From JAEYOM01 sp036260935 (GTDB lineage Bacteria; Bacillota; Clostridia; Acetivibrionales; DTU013), in the NCBI GenBank assembly GCA_036260935.1, contig DATALQ010000013.1:1-64000 (forward strand): DNA of 64,000 nt, written 5' to 3'. Within the stretch, counting starts at the first letter, position 1, and every line of letters begins with the position of its first letter. The notes beneath the pieces were generated by a model. That model made no database searches. It was not told the origin of the DNA and saw nothing but the letters and a program-made list of their open reading frames with translations. Positions 42,846 through 52,367 of the stretch are shown here, one piece after another. Made by a program: the position numbers and the translations under genes.

Positions 42846-44396
42846 TTATTTGCCGTTCTTGGCGCGCCAGTCATCATACTGCTTCTGCATCTCGGCGATT
42901 ATTGCCTCTTCGCCGGAAGCCTTCAGTTCGCTGGTGAATTTGGTAACAGTCTTGTCAACGTCAGCCGAGCCGGAGAAAAGGATCGGGTAGTAGCTGTCGA
43001 CAACTGCCTTGCAGGCAGCGATCTGGGTCTGGACAGGAGTCGAATTGAATACGAAACCAAGGTTCTGTTCAATAAACCCGGATTTGTTGTAATCGAGCAT
43101 CTTGGTCCACAGATCAGCAGGCTGTGATTCGAGCAGCAGATCCTTGAACTGATCGCCGAATTCCCACTGGTTTCCGAGATTCCAGCCATCGGTGCCCTTC
43201 TGGGTTATCTTGATTCTGCCGTCGTCATTTACTGTGTAATGGGTGTCCTTTATACCGAAGGTGATCATATTCCTGAGTGTCGCATCGGTATAAGTCATGT
43301 TAATGAACTGGAATGCAGCGTCAGGATTCTTGGAAGCTGCAGGTATTGCAAGCATTGCGCCTGTTGTTTCACGGTTGGACATGACAGGTTTGGTAATATC
43401 GACCTGTACCCACTCGACGCCCGTCTGCTGTGAAAATCTGGGGGCAAAGTATGGGATAAGGGGCTGTTCGGATGCGAAGTACTTGCCGGTCTTCAATTCT
43501 TCCGTTGTATTGACAAGTGATCCGTTGTCCTTTGCAATATAACCCTTCTGATAATAATCACGCATTTCCTTGTAGTATGCAACCATTTCAGGAGTCAGGA
43601 ACTGGTCGATGACCTTGGTATCCCTGTTATCCGGATACAGTGCGCCCGGTACGTTATCATCGCTAAGGTTGTTCCAGTCGAGGAAGTGGAAAGGAGTATC
43701 CATCTTGCAAGCCAGCAGAGGAACGATCTTTCCGCCTTCACCCTTGAGTATCTGATCAAAATACGGTACAAGGTCGGCAGTCTTGGTGATCTTGGTCACA
43801 TCGATCTGGTACTTGTCGACAAGACTCTTCTGAAGCACGAAGCCCCAGTTGTGAGCTGTTTCCTTGTGAGTCGGCACTGCATAGTTGACGCCGTCGATTG
43901 CAGAACCGTTAAGGAAGTCTTTACCAAGTATGTCAACGATAGTGGAATCTTTTGCGAGGTAATCGTTGAGCGGCAGGAAGTAACCTGCAGGAGCATTCAT
44001 GTAATAGTTTGCAGCCCAGTTTGCAGTGAAGCATACGTCGAAAGCTTCACCGGATGCAAGCATCGGATTGACCTTTTTGTCGTAATCTCCCCAGCCGAAC
44101 ACCTGGAGCTTGAGCTTCAGGCCTTTGTCAGCAAGGTATTTGTTGACTTCCGCCAAAACCATATCGGTGTCGGCAGGCTGTTTGTCACCTACTCTGACAT
44201 AAGTGATTTCGACCGGTTCCTTCGGTGTTTCAGCAGGAGCTGCTGTTGCTTCTGCAACCGTCGCGGCCGGCGTAGCCTCAGGTGTCGCTGCGTTCGCGCC
44301 TGTGCCCGCGGTCTGGCCGCCACAGCCAGTCAATGCAAATGCAAGAGCAAGTACAAGGACCATGGCCAGGCACATAACCTTTTTAAAACTGAACAT
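42846..44396 (-). CDS. Extracellular solute-binding lipoprotein of a sugar ABC transporter
   Basis: 516 residues, LplA (family 1-like, large) type. Signal peptide and lipobox: MCLAMVLVLALAFALTGCGG, with the lipidated cysteine after LTG. An Ala/Thr/Pro-rich linker follows, then the binding fold (YVRVGDKQPADTDMVLAEV, GEAFDVCFTANWAANYY). I start at ATG 44396, with AGGAGG seven bases upstream, and not at the longer 44462. Substrate probably an oligosaccharide or uronate-type sugar, inferred from family only. Confidence 0.9.
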   Translation of the reverse strand: MFSFKKVMCLAMVLVLALAFALTGCGGQTAGTGANAATPEATPAATVAEATAAPAETPKEPVEITYVRVGDKQPADTDMVLAEVNKYLADKGLKLKLQVFGWGDYDKKVNPMLASGEAFDVCFTANWAANYYMNAPAGYFLPLNDYLAKDSTIVDILGKDFLNGSAIDGVNYAVPTHKETAHNWGFVLQKSLVDKYQIDVTKITKTADLVPYFDQILKGEGGKIVPLLACKMDTPFHFLDWNNLSDDNVPGALYPDNRDTKVIDQFLTPEMVAYYKEMRDYYQKGYIAKDNGSLVNTTEELKTGKYFASEQPLIPYFAPRFSQQTGVEWVQVDITKPVMSNRETTGAMLAIPAASKNPDAAFQFINMTYTDATLRNMITFGIKDTHYTVNDDGRIKITQKGTDGWNLGNQWEFGDQFKDLLLESQPADLWTKMLDYNKSGFIEQNLGFVFNSTPVQTQIAACKAVVDSYYPILFSGSADVDKTVTKFTSELKASGEEAIIAEMQKQYDDWRAKNGK

Positions 44397-44468
44397 AGAA
44401 AACCTCCTCTTAATACTTTGTTTATTTGATGCATTGTACCGGGCCGGTCGGTCCGATACCATATGCTC

Positions 44469-45380
44469 TCAACCTTTTACAGCTCCTATCGTAAGACCCT
44501 TTACGAAAAACCTCTGGAAGAATGGGAAAGCCAATACAATCGGACCTATCGAAAGCACCGCTACAGCCATACGTGCGCTTTCGCTCGGAAGTCCCGCCCC
44601 GATATCCCTGGCCTGCACGAAATTGGCGCTTCCGCTCATCAGATACTGTATGCTTGTCAGCGTCTGATACATAAGATACTGTATATTGAACAGCTTGGCG
44701 TCGGTTATGAAAACAAGCGGCAGGTACCAGTCGTTCCAGTAATTGAGCACACAGAACAGCGCTATGGTTGCAAGACCTGCGCGGCAGAGCGGCAGCACTA
44801 TCACCAGGAAGGTCCTGTACTCGCCCGCGCCGTCGATCCTCGCGGATTCGAGTATGGACTCGTTTATCGTCGTTTTGATGAACGTACGCATGATCATCAT
44901 GAACCAGGCGTTCATCAGGTACGGTACGATCATGACCCAGATCGTATTTTTCAAAGGTATGAGTTGTGTATATACGACATACCATGGCACAAGCCCGCCC
45001 CCGAAGATCATTGTAAAGAACGCTATGAAAGAAAATTGGTTCCTGTACTTGAAAGTGCTCCTCGTAAGAGGGTATGCATAGAGGCATATGACGATCAAGC
45101 TCAGGAATGTACCCAAAACTGAAACAAAAATGGAGGTGCCATAAGCCCTGTATATTACATCCCCTACCGCGGCTACATATCTGTATGCCTCAACTGACCA
45201 TCCCTTGGGAAAAAAGCTGTAACCGTTCTTCAGCAGTGAATCCTCGGACGTCAGGGACAGTATGATTATCAAAACCAGCGGCAGAAGACAGATCGCCGCA
45301 CCGCACAGAAACACGAAATTCAGGATGGCATTGCTGCCCCACTTTATTGTATTTACACTGCTTTTTGTTCCGCTTTTCAT
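44469..45380 (-). CDS. Carbohydrate ABC transporter permease (LplC/YtcP type)
   Basis: 303 residues, six membrane segments. The EAA-type loop is ESARIDGAGEYRTFLVIVLPL near residue 195. Second permease of the transporter, between the other permease and the binding protein. ATG start with GGAGG upstream. No ATPase gene is in the cluster, so a shared multi-sugar ATPase (MsmX type) elsewhere in the genome is likely. Confidence 0.92.
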   Translation of the reverse strand: MKSGTKSSVNTIKWGSNAILNFVFLCGAAICLLPLVLIIILSLTSEDSLLKNGYSFFPKGWSVEAYRYVAAVGDVIYRAYGTSIFVSVLGTFLSLIVICLYAYPLTRSTFKYRNQFSFIAFFTMIFGGGLVPWYVVYTQLIPLKNTIWVMIVPYLMNAWFMMIMRTFIKTTINESILESARIDGAGEYRTFLVIVLPLCRAGLATIALFCVLNYWNDWYLPLVFITDAKLFNIQYLMYQTLTSIQYLMSGSANFVQARDIGAGLPSESARMAVAVLSIGPIVLAFPFFQRFFVKGLTIGAVKG

Positions 45381-45437
45381 ATTAAGCCTCCCATGGATGT
45401 TTTAGAGGAAATCGCGCCAATGGCGCTAAACATCCTC

Positions 45438-46412
45438 CTAGAATAACGCCATGTCCTTGTCGATCCTTCTGACGATCAGGTTTGCCGTGAATACGGTGAT
45501 ACAGCCGATAACTGCCTGGTATGTGCCTGCGGCAGCCGCCATACCGATATTGCTGGTATTCATCAGCGCTGTGTAAACATAGGTATCTATGACCATCGTT
45601 GCATTCATCAATGAGCCGCTGTTTCTCGGGACATTGTAGAACAGGCCGAAATCGGCGTTGAATACCCTGCCTACCGCAAGAAGGGTCAATATAATCATCA
45701 GCGATTTCAGCAACGGAAGCGTGATATGTCTGATCTGCTGCCATTTGGTTGCTCCGTCTATCGATGCGGCTTCATAATATTCAGAATCGATGCCCGATAT
45801 GGCCGCCAGATAGACAACCACATTGTAGCCCGTGTATTTCCACATGTGGAAGAACACGAGGATGAGCGGCCACCAGGCAGGTTCGCTGTACCACTCGACA
45901 GGGGCGATGCCCAGAGTCTTCAATATTCCGGTGTTGAGGAATCCCTTGTCTACACTAAGCAGTGAATATGCCAGATAACTAACTATGATCCACGAAAGGA
46001 AATACGGGAGGAACATAATGCTCTGGTATACACGCGAATGCATTTTTCCCCTTATCTCGTTCAGCGCGATGGCAAGCATCACGGGAACGATAATGTCGAG
46101 TATAATGAATACTAAGTTGTAAAGTATGGTATTTCTTGTCATTATATAGGCATAGGGCGTATTGAAAAAGAAACTGAAGTTATTGAAACCTACGAACTTG
46201 CTTTTTATAACGCTTTCAAGGAAGCTGCCCACGAACCTGTATTGTTTGAAGGCAATGATTATTCCGAACATCGGGATATAATTGTTGATCAGCAGGATCA
46301 CAAGTCCCGGTACCAGCATGGAGAGGAGCGGGCCGTTTGTTCTAATGAAGTTGCCGTATTTGCTGCGTCTTTTCCTGGCAGGTGTATAGGTCTGCGGGAT
46401 AAATTCCGTCAT
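45438..46412 (-). CDS. Sugar ABC transporter permease (LplB/YtcO type)
   Basis: 324 residues, six membrane segments; the EAA loop reads EAASIDGATKWQQIRHITLPL. The start is ATG 46412 (MTEFIPQTYTPARKRR) with GGGGTG upstream; the open frame extends 63 codons further without a ribosome site. First gene of the three-gene transporter operon. A symmetric hairpin with a T run lies 150 bases upstream. Confidence 0.92.
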   Translation of the reverse strand: MTEFIPQTYTPARKRRSKYGNFIRTNGPLLSMLVPGLVILLINNYIPMFGIIIAFKQYRFVGSFLESVIKSKFVGFNNFSFFFNTPYAYIMTRNTILYNLVFIILDIIVPVMLAIALNEIRGKMHSRVYQSIMFLPYFLSWIIVSYLAYSLLSVDKGFLNTGILKTLGIAPVEWYSEPAWWPLILVFFHMWKYTGYNVVVYLAAISGIDSEYYEAASIDGATKWQQIRHITLPLLKSLMIILTLLAVGRVFNADFGLFYNVPRNSGSLMNATMVIDTYVYTALMNTSNIGMAAAAGTYQAVIGCITVFTANLIVRRIDKDMALF

Positions 46413-46863
46413 TATTTTTTTCACACCCCATCGTAAATTTGTCAAATTATGTTCCGCTGACTTTATCCTACGATTTTTTAGTTTCATATTCATGTACTGA
46501 ATGTAACGCCGTATGCATAAGTGCGTCATGGAAAAGTGCCAAGGTGTCATTAAAATAGGCAAAAAAAAATGACGTCCGTCACAATATGTGACGAATGTCA
46601 TTTTCTAGAATTTTTTCTTGTCACCTCGAAGGTTCCCGTATCTTTGAATTTCGGAAACTCAATTATACACTAAAATGCTCGCATTGCTTTCCTAAAGATT
46701 GATAAACAACGGTTGAAGGCGTTTGTTTCGACTTTATGCCGAATAACCTGCAGCCGTATGGAAATCTTTGATCCCACGTAATATAAAAGTACTTGCAATC
46801 CCGGCAGCTTTGGCGCGTTTCCATGACGCATATCCTCTTTTACTTTTGTTGTATGTCTGTAAA
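46413..46863. other. Leader/intergenic region between chemotaxis receptor and ABC transporter
   Basis: About 450 bases. It holds the terminator at 46562-46604 and a TATAAT on the minus strand at 46662-46667 with only a weak -35. If that promoter is used, the terminator would lie within the leader of the transporter operon. No open frame. Confidence 0.5.
46562..46604 (-). terminator. Terminator or attenuator upstream of the ABC transporter
   Basis: Minus strand: AAAATGACATTCGTCACA pairs with TGTGACGGACGTCATTTT and is followed by TTTTTGCC. It may end the chemotaxis receptor transcript, which stops 260 bases upstream, or act in the transporter leader. Confidence 0.75.
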
Positions 46864-48336
46864 TTATTTGTAAATTTTTATGACCTCATTCAATTGGTTT
46901 ACAAGCCCGTCGAGTTCGTTGAAACTGCCCGCAATTCCCTCCATCCTCTTATCCTGCTCTTCAATACTTGACAGAATCTCTTCAAAAGAAGCCGTACTCT
47001 CCTGTGCAACGCTTGATATATTCTGTATCATGTCATTGATCGAAGCCGCCAGTACAGTAAGGCTTCCCGCCATTTCGTCGACCTGCTTCACGCTGCCGTG
47101 CATCGTACCTATAAAGCCGTCTATGTTCTCAAACTCGGATCTTACGTTTTGGGCCATACTGCTGCTGCGAAGCACCATTTCATGCTCGCTGCCTATCTGT
47201 CCGGATACTTCTTCAACTTTTTCATGTATTTTGCCAAGAATCCTCGATATGTTGCCGATCGATTGTTTCGAACTCTCGGCGAGCTTGCGTACCTCATCTG
47301 CAACAACTGCAAAGCCCTTGCCCGATTCTCCTGCGCGCGCGGCCTCGATGGCTGTATTGAGAGCCAGCATATTGGTTTGCTCGGCTATGCCGTTTATGCT
47401 CGAAAGGATATCATTGATCTGACGCGTATCGTTATTGAGCTCTTCCATCAGCTTAACCACGGAATTGTTGATCGAGCTGACGTTATCGATTTCCGCATCC
47501 AGCAATGATACCTGCTGTCTACCGGCAGCAACCGAATCCAGAGTTCTCTGCGAATGACCCACCATAGTATCGGAAGCTTTTTTAATATTTGGAACGTCCC
47601 TGTCCAGGACCGCTATTGATTCGTTTATCCTGCCGACACTGTCCGTTTGGGATTCAACCCCTTTTGCGACTTCATCGAAGGTGCATGTGATGTTTTCGGA
47701 AAAATTCCTCGCAGATCCGATGTTTTCCTTGAGATTGTTGCTGAAATGACCCAATATTGCAACTGACTCGTTGATGCTGCTCAAAACATGAGCCTGTTTC
47801 CTGTTTGCCTCCTCGATCTGTCCCTTATTCACCAATTGCCTCAGAATACCCTTGGTAAACCGGCTCTGCAGCATCAATAAAGCTGTAACCAGCACCAGAA
47901 ACAGGTTGATTACAATAATACCCGTAATGTCGGTCTTAAATACGAGGTCGTTGGCACTGATGTAGAAATAATCAGTTATGGCAAGACCGATTGCCCCTGA
48001 AAACAATATGGACTTGTAGTCCTGATATATGGAAATTGCCGCAAGCGCAAAATATATTGAGAAATATGAGGGGTTGGTCTTTTCGTTGTTTATAATGAAA
48101 AAACAGATAAATCCTATGCCGACTGCCGCTATATACATCGTCTGTTTCGACAGGATACGTTTCACCGAGAATATGGTTATCGGGACGAAAAATATCACTG
48201 CCAGTGCAACCAGGATCAGTATCGTTGTCATTCCGGTGGCTCCGGCTATACACATCGCTAATGCGAATACCAGCGAGCCCCATAAAAGCTTGGTCAGGAA
48301 TAAATTCTTTTTCTGCAGCAATTCAAGCTCTTCCAT
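46864..48336 (-). CDS. Methyl-accepting chemotaxis protein with a multi-TM N-terminus
   Basis: 490 residues. About six membrane segments fill residues 15-165 with no large extracellular sensor domain, followed by a cytoplasmic signalling domain. The conserved hairpin tip reads GIAEQTNMLALNTAIEAARAG and EVRKLAESS. No HAMP domain is evident. Such receptors probably sense membrane or cytoplasmic cues. ATG start behind AAAGGGTGG. Single gene. Confidence 0.92.
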   Translation of the reverse strand: MEELELLQKKNLFLTKLLWGSLVFALAMCIAGATGMTTILILVALAVIFFVPITIFSVKRILSKQTMYIAAVGIGFICFFIINNEKTNPSYFSIYFALAAISIYQDYKSILFSGAIGLAITDYFYISANDLVFKTDITGIIVINLFLVLVTALLMLQSRFTKGILRQLVNKGQIEEANRKQAHVLSSINESVAILGHFSNNLKENIGSARNFSENITCTFDEVAKGVESQTDSVGRINESIAVLDRDVPNIKKASDTMVGHSQRTLDSVAAGRQQVSLLDAEIDNVSSINNSVVKLMEELNNDTRQINDILSSINGIAEQTNMLALNTAIEAARAGESGKGFAVVADEVRKLAESSKQSIGNISRILGKIHEKVEEVSGQIGSEHEMVLRSSSMAQNVRSEFENIDGFIGTMHGSVKQVDEMAGSLTVLAASINDMIQNISSVAQESTASFEEILSSIEEQDKRMEGIAGSFNELDGLVNQLNEVIKIYK

Positions 48337-48447
48337 ACAGTTATTCCACCCTTTGTAAATTTATATCCTATATATCGGTTTTATTCGATATTTTTTCGAC
48401 ATTTCCTGCTGATTTGTTTTATTAATTACCTATTCCTTTGGCGTGAT

Positions 48448-48545
48448 TCGGGTGGGTGAGCAGATGACGGCCAGCATGTGCAGGAGTGTTACAGGCTGAG
48501 TGGTATGGCGATGGTGGCTGCAGACATCTGCTTACCCCACCTGAT
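48448..48545. repeat. Inverted-repeat element, possibly an insertion-sequence remnant
   Basis: GGGTGGGTGAGCAGATGA (about 48449-48467) is inversely repeated as ACATCTGCTTACCCCACC (about 48525-48542), with weaker inner pairing (GGCCAGC with GTGGCTGC). The right flank, to about 48600, is GC-richer than neighbours and includes a TACCTTACGATACCCGC segment. No open frame. It may be a MITE, an IS end or a structured RNA. Confidence 0.5.
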
Positions 48546-48618
48546 CTACCGATAGAACAAAATTAGCGAGTACCTTACGATACCCGCTGGGTCCACCTCA
48601 ACTATTGACGAAGAGCCA

Positions 48619-48666
48619 AAAAAAGAAAACCCCCTATGCAGCCAAAAGGACGCATAAGAGGTTTGT
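48619..48666 (-). terminator. Terminator of yebC
   Basis: Minus strand: AACCTCTTATGCG pairs imperfectly with TGCATAGGGGGTT and is followed by TTCTTTTTTTGG. Confidence 0.75.
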
Positions 48667-48706
48667 TTCAGATATATACTGCATGAACCGTCTTTACTCC
48701 CGGTCC

Positions 48707-49435
48707 TTATTCCTGCTCCCAGTTGTGCCAGACGTTCTGGACGTCGTCCATGTCTTCGAGGTTTTCGACGAGTTTGTCCATGAACTCGATCTGTTTGGGG
48801 TCGGTGAGCTTTGTCATGACGGTCGGCACCATCTCGACTTCGGCTTCCATAAACTCGTAACCCTTCTTCTCGAGAGCCTCTCTGACCTTTGAGAATTCGC
48901 CGGGATCCGTGGTAACCTCGAAGTAATCCTCTTCAGCCGAAAAGTCTTCAGCCCCGGCGTCGAGCGCGTCCATCATCAGGTTGTCCTCCGAGATCTGTCC
49001 GTCGTTCTCTATGAGCATTACGCCTTTTTTGTTGAACATGAAGGAAACGCTTCCCGTCTGGCCGAGGTTGCCCCCGAACTTGTCGAAGAAGTGCCTTATA
49101 TCGCCTGCCGTCCTGTTGCGGTTGTCGGTAGCAGCGTCTACTATGACTGCAACGCCGCCCGGGCCGTAGCCTTCGTATGAAATTTCCTCGTAATTGTCGC
49201 CGTCACCCTCGCCTGCAGCCTTCTTGATGCTCCTTGCTATATTGTCGTTCGGCATGTTTGCCGCCTTGCACTTGGCAATGACGTCTTTCAACCTGGAATT
49301 GGCGTCAGGGTTGCCTCCGCCTTGTTTTACCGCTATAGCAAGCTCCCTTCCGAGCTTCGTGAAGGCTTTTCCTCTCTGCGCGTCGGATTTGCCTTTTTTG
49401 ATTTTGATATTAGCCCATTTCGAATGGCCTGACAT
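48707..49435 (-). CDS. yebC: YebC/PmpR-family protein (TACO1 family)
   Basis: 242 residues, full length. It starts MSGHSKWANIKIKKGKSDAQ, the classic N-terminus, with GEGDGDNYEEISYEGYGPGG and TATDNRNRT-like sequence (DAATDNRNRTAGDIRHFF) in the middle. Members act as transcription regulators or in translation of difficult sequences such as proline stretches. ATG start with GGAGGT upstream. Monocistronic. Confidence 0.96.
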   Translation of the reverse strand: MSGHSKWANIKIKKGKSDAQRGKAFTKLGRELAIAVKQGGGNPDANSRLKDVIAKCKAANMPNDNIARSIKKAAGEGDGDNYEEISYEGYGPGGVAVIVDAATDNRNRTAGDIRHFFDKFGGNLGQTGSVSFMFNKKGVMLIENDGQISEDNLMMDALDAGAEDFSAEEDYFEVTTDPGEFSKVREALEKKGYEFMEAEVEMVPTVMTKLTDPKQIEFMDKLVENLEDMDDVQNVWHNWEQE

Positions 49436-49615
49436 AAGTATACCTCCAATATAAGACTCTTTATTTCCGCATGACGGAAAATATGTTTACACTCAGGGAT
49501 GTTTCCTGTAAAATGTTGTTGGTAATTTATGGATACTCTTTTAATATAAGGATATTCATAAAATCCGCACATATATGATAACACATACGATTCAAAAGAT
49601 AAAGGGTGGGCTTTC

Positions 49616-50545
49616 ATGGATTATGGTTACCTGTTTGCAATAGCCGTCATATTGATTATAGCTCTGCTGGCATTTTGCCTGGCTTCTTTCGTCTTATACA
49701 GGAAATCTCTGCTTCAGATAAAATCATTGACGGACCAGTTAAATACCTCGGCAGAGGCTGTAGAAAGGAAATCCGAATTCTTCTCGAATATGGCGCATGA
49801 GCTTAAAACTCCGTTGAGCGTGATACTCGGGGCTGTACAATTGCTTGGCAGGAAGGAGGGAGAGCAGTCTGAAAGCAGCTTTACAAAAAATCTCATGATA
49901 ATAAGCTGCAATTGTTACAGATTGCTGCGCCTGACCAATAACCTGCTGGATCTCAACAGGATCGAAGCAGGATATCTTTCATATAAACCGGTCAATTGCG
50001 ACCTTAACCAGCTTATCTCGGAAATCGTTCAATCGGTCAGGCCATTTGCTTCGAACAGGATGCTGAGCCTGAATTACTGCGGTACCAATGGACCGATCTT
50101 TGTCGCGGTGGATATTGAAAAAATGGAGAGGATCATGCTGAATTTGCTTTCGAACGCCATTAAGTTTACAAAGCCGGGAGGGCTCGTACTGGTATCAGTA
50201 TATGTCTCGGGGGAGCGGGCCTGCATCTCCGTAAAAGATTCGGGTACAGGCATCCCGGAGGAAAGCCGCGAAATGATTTTTGAGCGGTACAGGCAGGCCG
50301 GCCGCGACAGTGCGGCAGAAAACGAGGGAAGCGGCATAGGACTCTCCCTGGTCAGATCCTTTGTAAAGCTTCATCAGGGCAATATCCGGCTATCGAGCGA
50401 GAAAGACAACGGAACGGAATTTATAATCGACCTTCCTCTGAAGCAGCTTAAAAGCGCTGATGTTTACGAGTCCGAAGAGCTTGGCGCAAGCTTTGAAGAA
50501 GCCGCCAAAATCGAATTCTCCACAATCCATACCGTACCTATGTGA
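49616..50545 (+). CDS. Membrane sensor histidine kinase
   Basis: 309 residues. One N-terminal membrane segment (LFAIAVILIIALLAFCLASF) leads directly to a short coiled coil and a HisKA domain with His61 in FSNMAHELKTPLS. The ATPase domain has N-box RIMLNLLSNAIKFT, G1 VKDSGTGIPEE and G2 NEGSGIGLSLV. No extracellular sensor or HAMP domain. ATG start behind AAAGGGTGGG. No response regulator is adjacent; the one at 55614 is a possible partner. Confidence 0.93.
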   Translation: MDYGYLFAIAVILIIALLAFCLASFVLYRKSLLQIKSLTDQLNTSAEAVERKSEFFSNMAHELKTPLSVILGAVQLLGRKEGEQSESSFTKNLMIISCNCYRLLRLTNNLLDLNRIEAGYLSYKPVNCDLNQLISEIVQSVRPFASNRMLSLNYCGTNGPIFVAVDIEKMERIMLNLLSNAIKFTKPGGLVLVSVYVSGERACISVKDSGTGIPEESREMIFERYRQAGRDSAAENEGSGIGLSLVRSFVKLHQGNIRLSSEKDNGTEFIIDLPLKQLKSADVYESEELGASFEEAAKIEFSTIHTVPM

Positions 50546-50564
50546 TTTCACAAGCAAGCGGGAT

Positions 50565-50939
50565 TCATCTAAGCGCTACAAGTACGCACGCCTCCGCATG
50601 GGTCAGCCCGAGCGAATCGGCGTAGCTCAGCAGTTCCTCGTCATGTGTGCCCGGCTGGAACCATATGTTTCTTATGCCGAGCCTGGCAGCCTCCTCGAGT
50701 ACCGCGCGCCCTCTTTTGGGAGATACGACCATGTCGATGACATCCGGCTTCTGCGGCAGAGACGAAAGATCCCTGAAGCAGGTGCTGCCTTCCACTTCAT
50801 CATAATTCGGATTGACCGGGTAAACTGTATAACCTCTGGCGAGCAATTTTCTGAAGATCATGTTCCCGTATTTTTCACGGTCTGTATTTGCACCAACCAC
50901 AGCCCAAACCTTTTTTTCCAGCATATCTTCTTCTAACAT
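50565..50939 (-). CDS. CoA-binding domain protein (YccU type)
   Basis: 124 residues with a Rossmann-like CoA-binding fold: VWAVVGANTDREKYGN at the start, GYTVYPVNPNYDEVEG, DVIDMVVSPKRGRAVLEEA and NIWFQPGTHDEELL. I take ATG 50939 because the in-frame GTG at 50948 touches the GGAG site. It follows yigZ closely (translationally coupled). Function unknown. Confidence 0.9.
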   Translation of the reverse strand: MLEEDMLEKKVWAVVGANTDREKYGNMIFRKLLARGYTVYPVNPNYDEVEGSTCFRDLSSLPQKPDVIDMVVSPKRGRAVLEEAARLGIRNIWFQPGTHDEELLSYADSLGLTHAEACVLVALR

Positions 50940-50944
50940 CGATA

Positions 50945-51577
50945 TCACACTCCTATCGTAATATATGACTTGTCCCCTGCATACACTATGGCCTTGGCAT
51001 TGGTGGTTTCGGTAACGAGCGCCGAGAACGCCTCGAATTCGTCAACCGGTATGTAGAGATACATATCTACGTCCTGCGCATAAATCGTATCCTTTACCCT
51101 GTAGCCTTTCGAAGCAGCCAGGGCCTGCAGCTTACCAAGCAGCGAATAATCCATGGCGATACCCGCTTCTATGCAAAGCTGCCTTTTGACGATCCCAGCG
51201 GCCTCCAGCCCCAGTGTCGCGCTTTTGCCGTACGCACGAACGAGTCCAGAAGCTCCGAGCAGAGTACCGCCGAAATAGCGTGTAACCACTACCGCCACAT
51301 CCTCTGCGTCAAGTTTCCTTATCGCCTCGAGCACGGGCAGTCCCGCGGTCCCGGACGGCTCGCCGTCGTCGCTGAATTTCTGCTGCGTATTTTCGCCGCA
51401 GATATAGTATGCATAAACGTTATGGGTCGCATTCCAGTATTTCGATCTAAGGGCTTCTACAAATCCGTGCGCCTCTTCCTCGCAGGCTACGGGCCTTACT
51501 GTCGCGATAAAGCGGGATTTTTTCTCTTCGAATTCCGCGGAAGCCTCCCGCGAAACGGTCAGATATTCCTTCCTCAT
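50945..51577 (-). CDS. yigZ: YigZ/IMPACT family protein (UPF0029)
   Basis: 210 residues. Marks: EFEEKKSRFIATVRPVACEE, NATHNVYAYYI, KFSDDGEPSGTAGLPVLEAI and VVVTRYFGGTLLGASGLVRAY. The C-terminal DUF1949-type domain follows. The family is related to the eukaryotic IMPACT protein; the bacterial role is uncertain (possible translation-linked). ATG start with GGAGGAG upstream. Confidence 0.95.
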   Translation of the reverse strand: MRKEYLTVSREASAEFEEKKSRFIATVRPVACEEEAHGFVEALRSKYWNATHNVYAYYICGENTQQKFSDDGEPSGTAGLPVLEAIRKLDAEDVAVVVTRYFGGTLLGASGLVRAYGKSATLGLEAAGIVKRQLCIEAGIAMDYSLLGKLQALAASKGYRVKDTIYAQDVDMYLYIPVDEFEAFSALVTETTNAKAIVYAGDKSYITIGV

Positions 51578-51627
51578 TTACTCCTCCAAATAGGCTCGAC
51601 CAACGCAAACCATTGATTATCTTCCAA

Positions 51628-51667
51628 AAAATAAATGATAGCAGGTTGCCCCGCTATCATTTATTTT
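51628..51667 (-). terminator. Terminator of the Nudix gene
   Basis: AAAATAAATGATAGC and GCTATCATTTATTTT flank GGGGCAACCT on the minus strand; symmetric, with A/T flanks. Confidence 0.8.
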
Positions 51668-51723
51668 ACTATAAATTTATTATGATTTCGAATTAACATT
51701 TACGGCATTCAGCTGCCGACTAT

Positions 51724-52149
51724 CTAAACGGCTACCGAGGTGATATCCTTGAACATCCTGTAGGACAGGTTCAAAAGCGCCTTGTCCTGGCTGTACGTTA
51801 CCAGCTTCATGGCCTCCTCGATATCAAAATACCCCGCATCCATAAATTTTTCATTGTCATTGATTTTGTAATAAAGATTGTTTGATTTCATGATGTACCA
51901 GATAATTTTGTTACAGACCGGTTTCTGACGTGTTACGGAAAAGAACTCATAATTGGTGTGCCCTGCTGTAGAAATGATCTCCGAAGCAATATCTCCTTCT
52001 TCTTTTACCCTCGTGAGCGCTACTTCATTCGGCAATTCGCCGCTTCGAATGACGCCCTTGGGGAAAACCCATTCGCCTTTTTCGTTCTTAAGGAGAAACA
52101 CCTTGTTTCCGCAGAAGATAATGCCTCCCGCGCAGTTTCTGACTAACAT
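51724..52149 (-). CDS. Nudix-like hydrolase with a degenerate Nudix box
   Basis: 141 residues from ATG 52149 (MLVRNCAGGIIFCGNK), with AAGGAAGG upstream. Fold signature: VFLLKNEKGEWVFPKG and TNYEFFSV, KIIWYIM. The expected box G-x5-E-x7-R-E-U-x-E-E-x-G-U reads GVIRSGELPNEVALTRVKEE: the REU part is TRV and the final glycine is shifted. The EE pair is kept. Activity may be reduced, or the protein may be a Nudix-fold regulator. Single gene. Confidence 0.8.
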   Translation of the reverse strand: MLVRNCAGGIIFCGNKVFLLKNEKGEWVFPKGVIRSGELPNEVALTRVKEEGDIASEIISTAGHTNYEFFSVTRQKPVCNKIIWYIMKSNNLYYKINDNEKFMDAGYFDIEEAMKLVTYSQDKALLNLSYRMFKDITSVAV

Positions 52150-52367
52150 ATTAAGGTCCCTTCCTTTCAACCGGAAGCTCAGATTTTGACGAGACATTCC
52201 GTTACTTTAATATTATGATACCGGATATGCAAATTTTATTCAACTTTCAGAAATGTTCAAAAGTTAATTTCTTAACCGTTTATTAACATTACTCTCGTTG
52301 TATTTATCAAATCTCGTTCAATTTCTGCCATGAGCCTTTTTAATTTAAATTTAACATTTATTGTATA

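Larger units (their letters stand above)
48337..48706. other. Intergenic with inverted-repeat element and terminator
   Basis: About 370 bases between convergent-side ends of the receptor and yebC (both minus strand). It contains the element at 48448-48545 and the yebC terminator at 48619-48666. No gene. Confidence 0.55.

Noticed and set aside
43686..44429. 247-codon plus-strand open frame
   Set aside because: Antisense to the solute-binding lipoprotein gene; it covers the reverse complement of its signal peptide.
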